DNA of 64,000 nt, from NCBI RefSeq assembly GCF_014107495.1, contig NZ_CP041969.1:2691501-2755500 (forward strand), given 5' to 3'. Shown piece by piece: positions 27,176-37,321 of the stretch; positions within the stretch are counted from its first letter, which is position 1; every line of letters starts with the position of its first letter. The stretch is from Cohnella cholangitidis (GTDB lineage: Bacteria > Bacillota > Bacilli > Paenibacillales > Paenibacillaceae). Under the pieces are notes generated by a model. That model saw only the letters and a list, made by a program, of their open reading frames with translations, searched no databases and was not told the DNA's origin. Position numbers and translations under genes: made by a program.

Positions 27176-27610
27176 TCACTCCTGTTCGCGAAGCAAGACT
27201 TCGTCCAGCTTCAAGATCCCGACGAGACCGTTATTCGTTATGCCGATCCCTACGAAGTAGTTACCGTCTACGCCTCCTACCCGCTCGGGCGGAAGTTGAA
27301 CGTCCGAGAACGTCGTGACTTGATTTACGCGATCAACGATAATTCCTACGGTATCCTCCATATGATGGACAACGATGATCCGCGTCGTTCGGGAATATTC
27401 CTTCTCTTGAAACCCGAACATATTCCGCAGGCTGATGACCGGCACGATCTTGCCTCTGAGGTTAATAACCCCTTTGACGTAGGGCGTGACGTTAGGAATC
27501 GGCGTGATGTCCTGAATTTTGATGATCTCATGAATATCTCTGATTCGAATGGCGTACTGCTCTTTCTCTATATCGAATTCGATATATTGCTCATATTGTG
27601 CCGCCTGCAT
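27176..27610 (-). CDS. cheW: Chemotaxis adaptor CheW
   Basis: A 144-residue adaptor coupling receptors to CheA. The CheW fold is recognisable from FDIEKEQYAIRIRDIHEII, PYVKGVINLRGKIVPVISLR and VHHMEDTVGIIVDRVNQV. It stands directly upstream of cheA in the same transcript. Confidence 0.95.
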   Translation of the reverse strand: MQAAQYEQYIEFDIEKEQYAIRIRDIHEIIKIQDITPIPNVTPYVKGVINLRGKIVPVISLRNMFGFQEKEYSRTTRIIVVHHMEDTVGIIVDRVNQVTTFSDVQLPPERVGGVDGNYFVGIGITNNGLVGILKLDEVLLREQE

Positions 27611-27614
27611 GATC

Positions 27615-29480
27615 TCACCCTTGTTCTCGTGATGAATTGACTTTGAAAATGGAGATCGACTTGTTCAAACCTTCTGCCAGCAAGGCAAGCGATTGCGAGG
27701 TCGCGGCCGTTTCTTCCGATGCCGCCGCGGCCTCTTGACTCGCGGAGGAGATGCTTTCGATCGATTGCATCACTTCGTCCGCCTGCGCCGCTTGTTGTTC
27801 GCTGGCGGCGGCGATTTCATTCACTTTATGTTCCGTCTCGTTAATCATCCCGACGATTTCCTCAAAGGCTTGTCCGGTCTGCCTGGACTGGCTAACGCCG
27901 TTGGAAACCGCGGTTACGCTCTTGTGGGTGTTCGCCTGCATCTCCTTAATGATCGAAGTGATCTGCGTAGTGGCCTCTCCGCTGCGCTCGGCCAGCTTCC
28001 GCACCTCGTCCGCGACGACCGCGAAGCCTCTCCCCTGCTCGCCGGCACGCGCGGCTTCAATGGCCGCGTTCAAGGCCAGCAGATTCGTTTGTTCCGAAAT
28101 GTCGTCGATGACCTCGATAATTTCCCCGATCTTAACGGAGTCTTTCTCCAACTGCTCCATCCGCGAGCTTACTTGACCCATGCTTTCTACGGAGAGCCTA
28201 ACGATTTCGCCGCCTTTGCGAGCAATTACGGTCGTATTGGCCGCTAATTGCGACGCTTCCTCCGCGCTGACCGCAACGGCATTAATAGCGTGCGAGAGCT
28301 GGCTGAACTGCTCGTGCATGTATTGAGAAGCTTGGGCTTGCACGGAGCTGCCTTTCGCGATTTCCTCCGTCGTCGCCGAGATTTGCTCGGAGGCTGCCGC
28401 GACATTGTGCGACGCGCTTAACACTCCGCCGATTAAATCGCGCAGCTTATGGCTCATGTCGTTCACGGAGACCGATAACCGGCCGATCTCGTCCTTGGAA
28501 CGCACGGCGATTTCCTGGGTCAAATCCCCGTCCGCGATTGTCGCGGTCGCGCCTATCAAGCGCTGAAGAGGCGAGGTAATCGAACGGATAATCGCGATCA
28601 CGAGCAACGCGCCCAGCAATACGGCAACAACGATGACCGCTACCGTCGTATATAGGATACTTCTCGTGGCACTAGTAATCTCGGACTTTTCCAAGGCGCC
28701 GACAATCTTCCAACCGGTCAATTCGTTCGTCATGAATACCGCTCTTTTGCTTTTTCCGTTAAATTCGTAATCGATTGTTCCGGCGTCCGATTCGTAGAAT
28801 CGGGAAACGAAAGCCTCCTTGGCCTCTGTGCCCGGTTCAATTGTCGGATGAATCAAATAGCTCGGAGTTTCCCCCAGAATCGTGACATAACCCTTTTCCC
28901 CGACTCTGATTTGATTCACGGTTTCGGCTATCTTCGAAATATCCAGATTGCCCCCGACAACGCCGCGCCCATCGCTAATCGCCTTGGAGGGAACCACGAC
29001 GATCTGCCCGGACGTGGCGGATACGTGAGGATCGTTAATGATCGCTTTCCCTTTGTTGTCCATTGCGCTCGTATACCAGGGTCTCTCTCTTGGATCGTAC
29101 CCCTCGACGTACTGCTCGGGAGAGCGGATAATAAGCCCGTCTTCGTTGCCGTAGAACACCGTTTGAAATTGAGGGTGAACGGCTTTATACGGATCCAGAA
29201 CCGCCCGGATTTGCCCGCTCTCTTCGCCGTCGGCCATCTCGTCGCGAAGCTGTCCGGCCAGATAATCCATATCCGAGGTTACGGAGGCAAAGAAATCCGT
29301 AATCTGGCTATCCGTGATTTGCACGCCCTGCCTCGCATTCGCAAGAATCTCGTTTTCCACTTGCGTTGCCGCTTTCTGATAGGAGAACCAACCGATCGCG
29401 ACGCATGGCAAGATAAGGATCGCGAGGAAAGCGACGATCAACCGGGACTTAATCGAAAGATTAACTTTTACTCTCCGCAC
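27615..29480 (-). CDS. Methyl-accepting chemotaxis protein with dCache sensor
   Basis: A 621-residue transducer with a GTG start at 29480 and a GGAGG site. TM1 is about 12-34. The dCache domain (about 38-275) contains [13 protein letters not shown] and [17 protein letters not shown], then TM2 (about 278-300), HAMP and the signalling domain with tip [36 protein letters not shown]. The RxWY pattern recalls amino-acid-type Cache receptors. It lies 5 bases upstream of cheW, so it is expressed with the kinase complex. Confidence 0.92.
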   Translation of the reverse strand: MRRVKVNLSIKSRLIVAFLAILILPCVAIGWFSYQKAATQVENEILANARQGVQITDSQITDFFASVTSDMDYLAGQLRDEMADGEESGQIRAVLDPYKAVHPQFQTVFYGNEDGLIIRSPEQYVEGYDPRERPWYTSAMDNKGKAIINDPHVSATSGQIVVVPSKAISDGRGVVGGNLDISKIAETVNQIRVGEKGYVTILGETPSYLIHPTIEPGTEAKEAFVSRFYESDAGTIDYEFNGKSKRAVFMTNELTGWKIVGALEKSEITSATRSILYTTVAVIVVAVLLGALLVIAIIRSITSPLQRLIGATATIADGDLTQEIAVRSKDEIGRLSVSVNDMSHKLRDLIGGVLSASHNVAAASEQISATTEEIAKGSSVQAQASQYMHEQFSQLSHAINAVAVSAEEASQLAANTTVIARKGGEIVRLSVESMGQVSSRMEQLEKDSVKIGEIIEVIDDISEQTNLLALNAAIEAARAGEQGRGFAVVADEVRKLAERSGEATTQITSIIKEMQANTHKSVTAVSNGVSQSRQTGQAFEEIVGMINETEHKVNEIAAASEQQAAQADEVMQSIESISSASQEAAAASEETAATSQSLALLAEGLNKSISIFKVNSSREQG

Positions 29481-29495
29481 GTAGGTTCCTCCAGC

Positions 29496-31094
29496 CTATA
29501 TCTTGAAGATGGATACCGAGCTATTTAATTCTTCCGCTAGTTGCGCAAGGGATTGGGCGGTCGAAGCGGTTTCCTCGCTGCTGGCCGCCGCTTCTTCCGT
29601 GGCCGCCGATATGCTCTCGATGGAACCGAGCACTTCCGAGGATTGAGCGGCCTGCTGCTCGCTCGCCGCGGCGATCTCGGTCACTTTGTGGGCCGTCTCG
29701 TTCACCATGGCCATAATATGCTCGAAAGCTTCGCCGGTTTTTTGCGAGGCAACGACTCCGTCTTCCACCGCTTTGACGCTTTGGGCGGTGTTGTCCTGCA
29801 TACCCTTAATGATTTTCGTAATCTGCTTGGTCGCCTCGCCGCTGCGTTCGGCTAATTTTCTTACTTCGTCGGCGACTACCGCGAATCCGCGTCCTTGATC
29901 TCCCGCACGGGCCGCTTCAATAGCGGCATTCAGCGCAAGAAGATTGGTCTGTTCCGCGATATCGTCGATCACTTCGATGATTTCCCCGATTTTGTTCGAA
30001 TCCTCTTCGAGCTTGGACATCTGTTCGTTCACGCGGGTCATCCCGTTAATGGACGTTTGAACGACCTTGCCCCCCTCTTGAGCGATACTCATCGTTTGGT
30101 TGGACAGATCCGATGCTTGTTCCGCGCTCCGGGCGACGGAATTGATGGCCATCGAGAGCTCCCGGAATAGCTCGTTCATCGTTTGCGCGGCGTTCGCTTG
30201 GCTCATGCTTCCGCTGGCGATTTCCTCCGTGCTCGCCGAGATCTGCTGGGAAGCCGCGGAGACGCTTTCCGCCGATACCAGAATCCCGCCCACGGTTCCC
30301 CTTAAATTCAGAACCATATCGTTAACGGACGTCGCCAGTATTCCGATTTCGTCCTTCGTATGGATATCCGAAGTTTCGCTTAGATCTCCTTTGGCTACTT
30401 GGCCGACAAGCTTGACCATACGGTTTAGCGGACTGGCGACCATTCGGGAAATGACGTATCCGAATCCGATGCTAATGAGCACCGCCGCAATCATAATTCC
30501 GAAAGTTACGGATCTGGAGGACTTATAAATCTTGTCGGATTCCGCTCGCGCTTCATCCGCTACGTCAAGGTTGAAAAGAACCAGCCTTGTGACGATCTCG
30601 CCCAGCTTATCGTTTGTTTCTTTCAGGCCGTCCGTCAGCAAATGTTTCGTGAATTCCTCGGAGCTTATATTTTCGCTATTCAGTTCAATAGCCTTGTCCA
30701 ATAGTTCGTTATATTGCTTCCATACTGGGGCAAGCAGCTTCAAGTCGTCTTTCTCCGTTTGGCTCAACGTGGCCAACTGGCTGAATTTATTGATTCTAGT
30801 TTCGATTTCTTTCGCGCTCGCCAATATTTTTTCCTTGTACTCGTTGTTCTCCGCTTCGGTTCTGGCAAAGATGTTCATGTCCCGAAGATCGACGTTGATC
30901 GTCTGGTAGAGAGTCTGAATATAACTCAGATCGTTGACGGGCACTAAGTTGGTCTCGTACATATCCACGACCTGTTTATCCATCTTCCCCAGATTGGTTA
31001 ACCCGGAATATCCGATAAACACCAATAAAATCGTAGTAACCGTAAACGCGGTCGCAAGCTTCACGGCCGTCCGTAAATTACTGAACCATCTCAC
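29496..31094 (-). CDS. Methyl-accepting chemotaxis protein with four-helix-bundle sensor
   Basis: A transducer of about 532 residues. I chose the GTG at 31094 with GGAG 9 bases before it (giving [15 protein letters not shown]); an ATG at 31109 is in frame. TM1 is about 12-30; the extracellular part (about 32-180) is all helical (4HB_MCP type, [21 protein letters not shown]); TM2 is about 187-208; then HAMP and signalling tip [36 protein letters not shown]. Its start overlaps the stop of the small upstream gene, so they are translationally linked. Confidence 0.92.
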   Translation of the reverse strand: MRWFSNLRTAVKLATAFTVTTILLVFIGYSGLTNLGKMDKQVVDMYETNLVPVNDLSYIQTLYQTINVDLRDMNIFARTEAENNEYKEKILASAKEIETRINKFSQLATLSQTEKDDLKLLAPVWKQYNELLDKAIELNSENISSEEFTKHLLTDGLKETNDKLGEIVTRLVLFNLDVADEARAESDKIYKSSRSVTFGIMIAAVLISIGFGYVISRMVASPLNRMVKLVGQVAKGDLSETSDIHTKDEIGILATSVNDMVLNLRGTVGGILVSAESVSAASQQISASTEEIASGSMSQANAAQTMNELFRELSMAINSVARSAEQASDLSNQTMSIAQEGGKVVQTSINGMTRVNEQMSKLEEDSNKIGEIIEVIDDIAEQTNLLALNAAIEAARAGDQGRGFAVVADEVRKLAERSGEATKQITKIIKGMQDNTAQSVKAVEDGVVASQKTGEAFEHIMAMVNETAHKVTEIAAASEQQAAQSSEVLGSIESISAATEEAAASSEETASTAQSLAQLAEELNSSVSIFKI

Positions 31095-31338
31095 GAGCCA
31101 ACACTCCATTCATCGCCAAAGTTGGTTGTCCGATCTGCGCTTGCAAATAATCCACGATTTCTTTCGCTTGCTCGGGCTCGAGCAGCGGCTTCATGGAGAG
31201 GGCCGTCAGATAATACCTGATAAACAGCATTTCCTTGTAGAGATGTATGAGCTCCGGTCGATCCATCGTCTGCAAATATAATTTAAAATCCTCGAGCAGT
31301 CCCTCGAATTCCGTTTCGACGCCTTTATTCATTCGCAT
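31078..31338 (-). CDS. Small helical protein of unknown function inside the chemotaxis operon
   Basis: An 86-residue soluble protein, mostly alpha-helical ([52 protein letters not shown]). I do not recognise a family. It lies between cheY and an MCP gene and overlaps the start of that MCP. Co-translation suggests a role in the chemosensory complex, for example as an accessory adaptor, but no motif supports a specific function. Confidence 0.7.
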   Translation of the reverse strand: MRMNKGVETEFEGLLEDFKLYLQTMDRPELIHLYKEMLFIRYYLTALSMKPLLEPEQAKEIVDYLQAQIGQPTLAMNGVLAREMVQ

Positions 31339-31362
31339 CGTTACCCACTCCCCCAGGATGGA

Positions 31363-31725
31363 CTAATTGGCTATCGCTCTCTCAATCGATTCCAGTACGC
31401 GATCCGGTTGGAACGGTTTGACGATAAAATCTTTGGCCCCCGCTTGTATCGCTTGTACGACCATCCCTTGCTGTCCCATTGCCGAGCACATGATGATTCT
31501 GGCTTTCGGATCCGCTTCCTTGATCAGTTTGACGGCCTCTATTCCTTCCATCACCGGCATCGTAATGTCCATCGTGACCAAGTCCGGTCCCAGTTCCTTA
31601 TATCTCGCGATTGCTTCGCTGCCGTTCGCGGCCTCTCCAACGACCGTATGTCCGTTCTTCTGCAAAATGTCTTTGAGCATCATCCGCATGAAAGCGGCAT
31701 CATCCACGACCAGAATGTTTGCCAT
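31363..31725 (-). CDS. cheY: Chemotaxis response regulator CheY
   Basis: A 120-residue stand-alone receiver. It has the acidic pair in ILVVDDAAFMR, phospho-acceptor Asp53 in DLVTMDITMPVMEG, the switch Ser/Thr in MCSAMGQQ and the conserved Lys in FIVKPFQPDRV. It carries phosphate from CheA to the motor or another output. It lies between cheX and the small gene in one transcript. Confidence 0.95.
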   Translation of the reverse strand: MANILVVDDAAFMRMMLKDILQKNGHTVVGEAANGSEAIARYKELGPDLVTMDITMPVMEGIEAVKLIKEADPKARIIMCSAMGQQGMVVQAIQAGAKDFIVKPFQPDRVLESIERAIAN

Positions 31726-31739
31726 ATTAAAGCCACTCC

Positions 31740-32192
31740 TTATTTCTGTAAAAGTAAAATCATATTCACTTCGCCAACGTTGGCGATATGTATAGGGACC
31801 GAAATTCCCTGCTCGAATCCGAACATCTGAAATGTCCCGACCACGACGGTCGGAGGCGTAATATCGATTTTTCGTCCTTTTTGAGACAGAATAGATGATG
31901 TTGTTCCCGCGATCATATTCGCGATTTCGCCTACGAAGCTGTGAAGCATTTCGCCTTGCAGGGGCATCCCGAACATCGATTCGCCTAAACTGCTGAAGGT
32001 AGGACCTTCTCCCTCAAGCACCACGCGCCCAGATACGTCTCCGGTAATGCCGACCAGCACGCTCATGTGGCTCTGAAGAGTCGTTTGCTGAAAGGCTTTA
32101 GGCGGATAAACCTCCGTTGCCGCCGGAATAACCTGGCTCACGGATTCAATCGCGCTGTTTAACAAATCCTTAACGCCTGCTTGATTATCCAT
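31740..32192 (-). CDS. cheX: CheY-phosphate phosphatase CheX
   Basis: A 150-residue CheC/CheX-family protein. The family phosphatase motif E-x3-N is visible in SFVGEIANMIAGTTSSIL, and SVLVGITGDVSGRVVLEGE fits the beta sheet. CheX dimers dephosphorylate CheY-P. It is the first gene of the chemosensory transcript. No CheC or CheD was found nearby, so CheX may be the only phosphatase of this array. Confidence 0.85.
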   Translation of the reverse strand: MDNQAGVKDLLNSAIESVSQVIPAATEVYPPKAFQQTTLQSHMSVLVGITGDVSGRVVLEGEGPTFSSLGESMFGMPLQGEMLHSFVGEIANMIAGTTSSILSQKGRKIDITPPTVVVGTFQMFGFEQGISVPIHIANVGEVNMILLLQK

Positions 32193-32332
32193 CTGTACCC
32201 TCCTTACTAGCTAAGAATCGACCCCTGATTCTAAAGGACTAGATTGATCATAAGCGGGCTAAAGTTATTGGTAACCGAAAATGTATGGCGCGACCGCGCA
32301 AATCTTTTTCGGAATCTCGCATGGGCGCGCAA

Positions 32333-32369
32333 TAAAAAAAAATCCCATCACGCGACGGCGTGAATGGGA
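32333..32369 (-). terminator. Strong terminator after the response-regulator gene
   Basis: The minus strand shows TCCCAT-CACGC paired with GCGTG-ATGGGA (32343-32369) followed by TTTTTTTTTATT. It isolates the two-component pair from the chemotaxis block. Confidence 0.93.
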
Positions 32370-32404
32370 CCGTTATGGCTAACGATGTATTCCGTTATAC
32401 AAGT

Positions 32405-33064
32405 TCATTGGATAAAGTCCGCGTCCGTCAAAAAACCCATTTGTTTCGCCTTGATCGCCGCTTCGACCCGCGATTTGACGTTGAGCTTGCTGAAGAGATT
32501 CGTTAAACAATATTCCAGCGAACGCTGGCTCATCAGCACGATCTCGGAAATGTCTTTGTTGCTTCTTCCTTTGGCGATTTCTTTCAGGATTTCATATTCC
32601 TTATTGCTGATCGCAAGAGCCGATTGCTTCCAATCCTTCGTCTCCAACGCTTGCAACGTCGTTCTGCGCAATTGCCTAACCAAGGAGATCGGCAAGACCG
32701 CTTCTCCGCGCAACGCGCACCGTACGGCCGTTACGAGCTGTTCCCGATTCGAGGTCTTGAGGATAAAGCCGCTTATCCCCGCTTCGATCATTAAGTTGAA
32801 ATGGTTATTAAATTCAAAGCCGGTATAGATTAAAATAATCGCGTCGGGTTTCATCGTTAATACTTGCTTGGCTAGATCGATTCCGTTAATCTCCGCGATA
32901 TGAAGATCGAATAGCATAATATCGTAGTGCCGCGCGTTGACTTGCTCTAGCGCGGCATTCGCGCTATTCGCTATCGCAACCTTCATGTCTCCTTCCTGCT
33001 CCAGAATCATTCTGGTCCCTTCCATGACCGATGGGTGGTCGTCCACTAATAGAATATGTATCAT
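32405..33064 (-). CDS. NarL/LuxR-family response regulator
   Basis: A 219-residue regulator: a receiver domain (1-120) with phospho-acceptor Asp53 (DIMLFDLHIAEING) and a C-terminal LuxR HTH (about 150-210: LAISNKEYEILKEIAKGRSNKDISEIVLMSQRSLEYCLTNLFSK). It lies 32 bases downstream of a PAS kinase gene on the same strand and is its likely partner. ComA/DegU-like by architecture. Confidence 0.92.
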   Translation of the reverse strand: MIHILLVDDHPSVMEGTRMILEQEGDMKVAIANSANAALEQVNARHYDIMLFDLHIAEINGIDLAKQVLTMKPDAIILIYTGFEFNNHFNLMIEAGISGFILKTSNREQLVTAVRCALRGEAVLPISLVRQLRRTTLQALETKDWKQSALAISNKEYEILKEIAKGRSNKDISEIVLMSQRSLEYCLTNLFSKLNVKSRVEAAIKAKQMGFLTDADFIQ

Positions 33065-33096
33065 GCTGTCGCACCTCGGAAGTTAATCATTCTACG

Positions 33097-35712
33097 TTAT
33101 CCATTCGCGGGAATCGTAATGGAGACCGCGAGCCCGTTACTCTTCGACGAGCCGAATTCGATAAGTCCGTTCATGCTGCGTACCCGTTCCTTCATGCCGT
33201 GGATGCCCATTCGATTATACGAATCCTTCATCGTTCCAAAGTCCATTCCGACTCCGTTGTCTTCATACGTCAAGCGAATATGATCGGATCCGCTGGACAA
33301 CGCGATCCGCACCACCGTTGCCCGCGAATGCTTCGTGGCATTAGCCAACAGCTCCTGCACGATACGATAGAGGCCGATTAATAGGACATCGCTTATCGTA
33401 TGATCGTAGTCGGCCGCATCGAACTGGATGCAATAGTTCGTACGCAATTGGGTAAAGTCGAACAGCGCCTCCAGGGAAGTCGTCAATCCTTCCTCCGTTA
33501 ACAGAGGTGGCCTTAATTCGTTGCAAGTGATCCGGATCTGGTGGATAACGTCCAACAGTCCCTCCGCGATTTGTCCCAATTGTTCCCGGACATCCCCGGT
33601 AATCGACTCGTCCATCATGAGAAGATCAAGCTTGCGATACCAGATGATCTGTTCTTGAAGCGCCGCGTCGTGCAGATCCTGCGATAAGCGCTTCCTCTCG
33701 TTCTCGGAGATGTTGAACAACAGCCGGAGGAGCCAAGTCGGACCGACTTGCTGGGCCGCGCTCTGTTCCAGTTCCCTGCTTAAGTCTTCTATTAACAAGA
33801 AGTTATCGAATAGAACGCTGACGTATCGGGCAATCGTCTGAAGCCATACCCTCTGGGTCGTAATCTGCAAGGAGGCGGGCTTCTCATCGATGCAGAGCAA
33901 ATAGCTTCTGCCTCTGATCTCGCCGATCTTAAGATGATACCCCTCGTCCGTCTCGATGATCTCGCATAATCGATCCTCGTTGTGTTCGACCTCTTGCAAG
34001 CTCACCCGGTTGGATTTAATAACCTCCCGTACTTCTCTCACCAGGCGCCTCTCCAACTGGCTCACTTTCATGACGCCGAAGAGGTCGCGGGAAAATCGGT
34101 CCAAGCTGGTCAACAGGCGATAATGCCGAAATTCGCTCTCGATCAGTTTCCGTTGCGATTGTTTCCTGACCGTAATATCCTCGAACATCAATTGGATGGA
34201 GGAAGATTTAGAGTCGTAGATAGAGAGCATAGAGATGTCGATGACTTGGCCGTCCGTGCGGATAATCTGGAATTCGCCCGGAGCGGTGAACCCGGTAAGC
34301 AACGTATTCTCCATCCGCTCGGTCGCGTACTTCTGGTAAGCGGGATGAACCCAGTCTTTGATAATATCCGTTTCGATCTTATCGCCGTGGAATTCCTTTC
34401 CGACCATCTTCATCCCGGACGGATTGATATAAGTGATCTTACCATCCTTATAGGTGGCGATCGCTACAGGGGACAACTCCACCAATCTTCGGTAACGTTC
34501 CTCGCTTTGCCGATAGCGTTCTTCGCTTTCGATAAGCGCCTTCTCGATTTTTACTTTTTCCGTAATGTCCCTTCCCAGTGCTATGATACTTCGAACGTTT
34601 CCGCCATCGCAGAATACCGGGGTACCCATGCATTCGAGATGGAGCACGGCACCGTCCGCGTGAAGAATCCGGTATCGCATCAGTCTGTCTCTTTTCGTCT
34701 CGATCAACATAGCTATTTCGCGTCGCAACGTGTCTTTATCTTCCGGATGCAAGTAATCGATCAGTTTTTTGCCGCGAAAAGACTCTTCCGCCAATCCTAG
34801 CACCTTGCCGCAGGAAGGAGTGGCGAACAGGATGTTGCCCTCCAGGTCAAGCATGCCCAACATGTCCGTCATATTGTCGGCGATCATCCGATATTGCGTC
34901 TCGCGATCCTTTAGCGCCTTCTCGATGCTCTTCTTGGCGGTAATGTCTTTGCAGATGACGAAAGCGCCCGTGATCTGGTGATTCACGTAGATCGGAACCG
35001 GTTTCATTTCCCAATGGAACACGTTGCCGCTCTTGTGCCGCGACGTCATCTCGAACGTTAGGGACACTCCCTGCAAAGCTAACTGGAAATACTCCGTCAT
35101 GAGTTGGATATTGTCCTTCCCGAATACGTCGTCCATCGAGAAGTTCGCGTCCGCCCCCAGCAACCGCTCGCCCGTTATTTTCTCCGCGGTCGGATTAATA
35201 TCCATGACGTTCCCGTTCAGATCCAGCTCGCATATGACGTCCGAATTGTATTCGAACAGCGATTTGTAGCGTTGCTCGCTCTTGTGCAGCTCGTCTTCCA
35301 TCTTTTTTCTATCCGTAATATCGATGATGACTCCATCGAATTGAGTCACTTCTCCATCCGCGTTAAGACTGGGCATAATCCCGACTTGAAGCCAGCGAAT
35401 CTCTCCGTTCGCATGCCATATCCGGTATTCGCGCTGATCGGGAATGCCTTGCCTGATGTTGGCCGATAATTTCTTGAATATCGGGATATCCTCCGGATAC
35501 ACCGTCGTTATCCAATCGTTGACGTCCATGAATTTCTTCAGCGGATATCCGGTAATTCTAGTCAACGCCTCCGAAGCGAAGTTGATCTTATTCGCAAGCA
35601 AATCATACGACCAGATCGCCGCGTCTATCATGCTTATCATTTGTTCAAGCAGTCGGTTTTTATTGGCTAGTTGCTCCCGAGTGGCGGTATCTAAGCTGTT
35701 GAATGAACTCAT
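33097..35712 (-). CDS. Multi-PAS cytosolic sensor histidine kinase (HisKA_3-like)
   Basis: An 871-residue kinase without membrane helices. About four PAS/PAC units fill residues 15-520 (seen as YKSLFEYNSDVICELDLNGNV, YRMIADNMTDMLGMLDLEGN, YRRLVELSPVAIATYKDGKI). A linker follows, then the DHp segment RKRLSQDLHDAALQEQIIWYRKLD with the phospho-accepting His, similar to ComP/DegS, then the ATPase domain (VQELLANATKHS, MGIHGMKERVRSM). It pairs with the response regulator downstream. The PAS domains suggest sensing of a small molecule, redox state or light; the signal is unknown. Confidence 0.92.
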   Translation of the reverse strand: MSSFNSLDTATREQLANKNRLLEQMISMIDAAIWSYDLLANKINFASEALTRITGYPLKKFMDVNDWITTVYPEDIPIFKKLSANIRQGIPDQREYRIWHANGEIRWLQVGIMPSLNADGEVTQFDGVIIDITDRKKMEDELHKSEQRYKSLFEYNSDVICELDLNGNVMDINPTAEKITGERLLGADANFSMDDVFGKDNIQLMTEYFQLALQGVSLTFEMTSRHKSGNVFHWEMKPVPIYVNHQITGAFVICKDITAKKSIEKALKDRETQYRMIADNMTDMLGMLDLEGNILFATPSCGKVLGLAEESFRGKKLIDYLHPEDKDTLRREIAMLIETKRDRLMRYRILHADGAVLHLECMGTPVFCDGGNVRSIIALGRDITEKVKIEKALIESEERYRQSEERYRRLVELSPVAIATYKDGKITYINPSGMKMVGKEFHGDKIETDIIKDWVHPAYQKYATERMENTLLTGFTAPGEFQIIRTDGQVIDISMLSIYDSKSSSIQLMFEDITVRKQSQRKLIESEFRHYRLLTSLDRFSRDLFGVMKVSQLERRLVREVREVIKSNRVSLQEVEHNEDRLCEIIETDEGYHLKIGEIRGRSYLLCIDEKPASLQITTQRVWLQTIARYVSVLFDNFLLIEDLSRELEQSAAQQVGPTWLLRLLFNISENERKRLSQDLHDAALQEQIIWYRKLDLLMMDESITGDVREQLGQIAEGLLDVIHQIRITCNELRPPLLTEEGLTTSLEALFDFTQLRTNYCIQFDAADYDHTISDVLLIGLYRIVQELLANATKHSRATVVRIALSSGSDHIRLTYEDNGVGMDFGTMKDSYNRMGIHGMKERVRSMNGLIEFGSSKSNGLAVSITIPANG

Positions 35713-35935
35713 CCTGCGGCCATCTTCTCCTTATGTCCGAACCTTGATGTAAGTCTTCATGCTCTCGTAATCGCTGTTTACATAGTTCGACTAAATCTTC
35801 TAATTTCCTTCACTGAAAGAACAGTGCTAATAGAGCCTTGAACCCCATATCTTTAGATTAGGTTCAACATAGATCAAATAGATTACAAATAGTAGAGGTT
35901 ATCTGTTAGAATAAGCTTTAGTAAAAATCATATGT
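35713..35935. other. Divergent intergenic region upstream of the cobalamin riboswitch
   Basis: This stretch carries the leftward promoter of the PAS kinase and the rightward promoter of the riboswitch transcript. For the latter, TTACAA, an 18-base spacer and TAGAAT (near 35890-35915) is the best candidate. No gene was seen. Confidence 0.4.
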
Positions 35936-35937
35936 TA

Positions 35938-36112
35938 TCGATGAGGTGCCCTTGTCTTATCAAGGGGTAACAGGGAATCGGGTGCAAATCCCGAGCGGTC
36001 CCGCCACTGTAATCGGGGAGTTCCCTCCACTATGTCACTCGGCGTTTAAGCCGGGGAAGACGGAGGCAATGCCGATCCGAGAGCCAGGAGACCTACCTAA
36101 TCGATTACACCC
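35938..36112 (+). ncRNA. Cobalamin (B12) riboswitch aptamer
   Basis: The classic consensus is present: AGGTGCC near the 5' end, GGTGCAAATCCCGAGCGGTC, CCGCCACTGTAATCGGGGAG (the B12 box core GCCACTG), and AGCCAGGAGACCTACC closing P3-P6. It binds adenosylcobalamin and shuts off the downstream genes, here cobalt transport. It is followed by an intrinsic terminator, so control is probably at transcription termination. Confidence 0.97.
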
Positions 36113-36192
36113 TATTCCTTCGCGGAGAGGAGAGGTGTGCGTATATCCAACTGACAACGGCATGGCTGTGTTGTCTTTTGCTACGTACTCCT

Positions 36193-36222
36193 AGACCTAT
36201 CCTGACGGATCGGTCTTTTTTT
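36193..36222 (+). terminator. Riboswitch-controlled terminator
   Basis: AGACCTATCC / GGATCGGTCT (36193-36216, one mismatch, TGAC loop) is followed by seven T. A possible alternative pairing of GTGCGTA (36137-36143) with TACGTAC (36182-36188) lies just upstream. This is the expression platform before cbiM. Confidence 0.85.
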
Positions 36223-36254
36223 GTTGCGCATTTATTATTAAGGAGGAAATTCGT

Positions 36255-37022
36255 ATGAGAGTAAGTCGTAGCGTTCGATTATTGCTTGCCGTTCTGGGGC
36301 TCGTTGGGTATTTTCTAATCAATGAACCTCAATCGGCCTATGCCATGCACATTATGGAGGGTTTCCTCCCCGTCGGCTGGGCCGTGTTCTGGTGGGCGGC
36401 ATTCATCCCGTTCTTCGTATTCGGTTTAAGAGCGCTCAGGAAGATCACCAAAGAAACTCCCGAGCTTAAGCTGATGCTGGGATTGGCCGCGGCTTTTACC
36501 TTCGTGCTATCCGCGTTGAAGATCCCTTCCGTTACCGGCAGCAGCTCCCACCCGACCGGGACGGGCCTCGGATCGGTCATGTTCGGTCCGCTTCCGATGA
36601 GCGTGCTGGGCTCCATCGTCCTTCTGTTCCAAGCCGTTCTGCTTGCCCATGGCGGAATTACGACGCTCGGCGCCAACGCCTTCTCCATGGCCGTCTGCGG
36701 TCCGATCATCGGCTACTTCGCGTACAAATGGCTGATGAAAGCTTCCGGCAAGCAGAATCTCGCGATCTTCTGCGCCGCGGCGCTGGCTAACCTATCCACC
36801 TATGTCGTGACCTCCGCGCAGCTTGCGCTTGCTTTCCCTTCCGAGAGCGGCGGTTTCATCGCCTCGTTCTTGAAGTTCGGCGGAATCTTCGCCGTGACGC
36901 AAGTTCCTCTCGCCATTAGCGAAGGATTGCTCACCGTTCTGATCTGGGGCTGGCTCAAATCGCACAGCACGGACGAGTTATCGATTCTCCAACGCAAAAT
37001 GAAAGGGGTAAAACACGCATGA
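36255..37022 (+). CDS. cbiM: Cobalt ECF transporter S component CbiM
   Basis: A 255-residue integral membrane protein that binds cobalt. It has a cleavable-type N-terminus ([18 protein letters not shown]); the mature MHIMEGFLP start with its His is the family hallmark for metal coordination. Several helices follow, including [24 protein letters not shown] [16 protein letters not shown]. It is the first gene behind a cobalamin riboswitch; it overlaps cbiN by 4 bases. Cobalt is needed for B12, so repression by B12 makes sense. Confidence 0.95.
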   Translation: MRVSRSVRLLLAVLGLVGYFLINEPQSAYAMHIMEGFLPVGWAVFWWAAFIPFFVFGLRALRKITKETPELKLMLGLAAAFTFVLSALKIPSVTGSSSHPTGTGLGSVMFGPLPMSVLGSIVLLFQAVLLAHGGITTLGANAFSMAVCGPIIGYFAYKWLMKASGKQNLAIFCAAALANLSTYVVTSAQLALAFPSESGGFIASFLKFGGIFAVTQVPLAISEGLLTVLIWGWLKSHSTDELSILQRKMKGVKHA

Positions 37023-37321
37023 GACTAGCTACAAGAAACATTCTCCTATTGACCGCCGTCATTCTGCTTGCCGTTCTGCCCTTGCTTCTGATCAACGGCG
37101 AATTCGGGGGAGCCGACGATGCCGCCGAAGCCTTGATCCAAGAAATCCACCCTGCTTACGAACCATGGTTCTCCTCGTTCTTCGAGCTTCCTTCCGAGAC
37201 CGAGAGCATGCTGTTCGCCCTGCAAGCCGCGATAGGCGCGGGAGTGATCGGCTATGTAATCGGTTATTTCAAAGGGAAATCCAAGGACAAATCCAAGGAC
37301 AAATCCAAGCACGATGCTTAA
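37019..37321 (+). CDS. cbiN: Cobalt transport protein CbiN
   Basis: A 100-residue protein with two membrane helices (about 8-26 and 67-85) flanking an extracellular part with [21 protein letters not shown]. CbiN supports metal insertion into CbiM. The C-terminal tail is an unusual K-S-K-D repeat (three near-identical 12-base units). It overlaps cbiM and cbiQ. Confidence 0.9.
   Translation: MRLATRNILLLTAVILLAVLPLLLINGEFGGADDAAEALIQEIHPAYEPWFSSFFELPSETESMLFALQAAIGAGVIGYVIGYFKGKSKDKSKDKSKHDA

Noticed and set aside
35946..36194. 82-codon plus-strand frame
   Set aside because: It lies entirely in the cobalamin riboswitch and shows no coding features.
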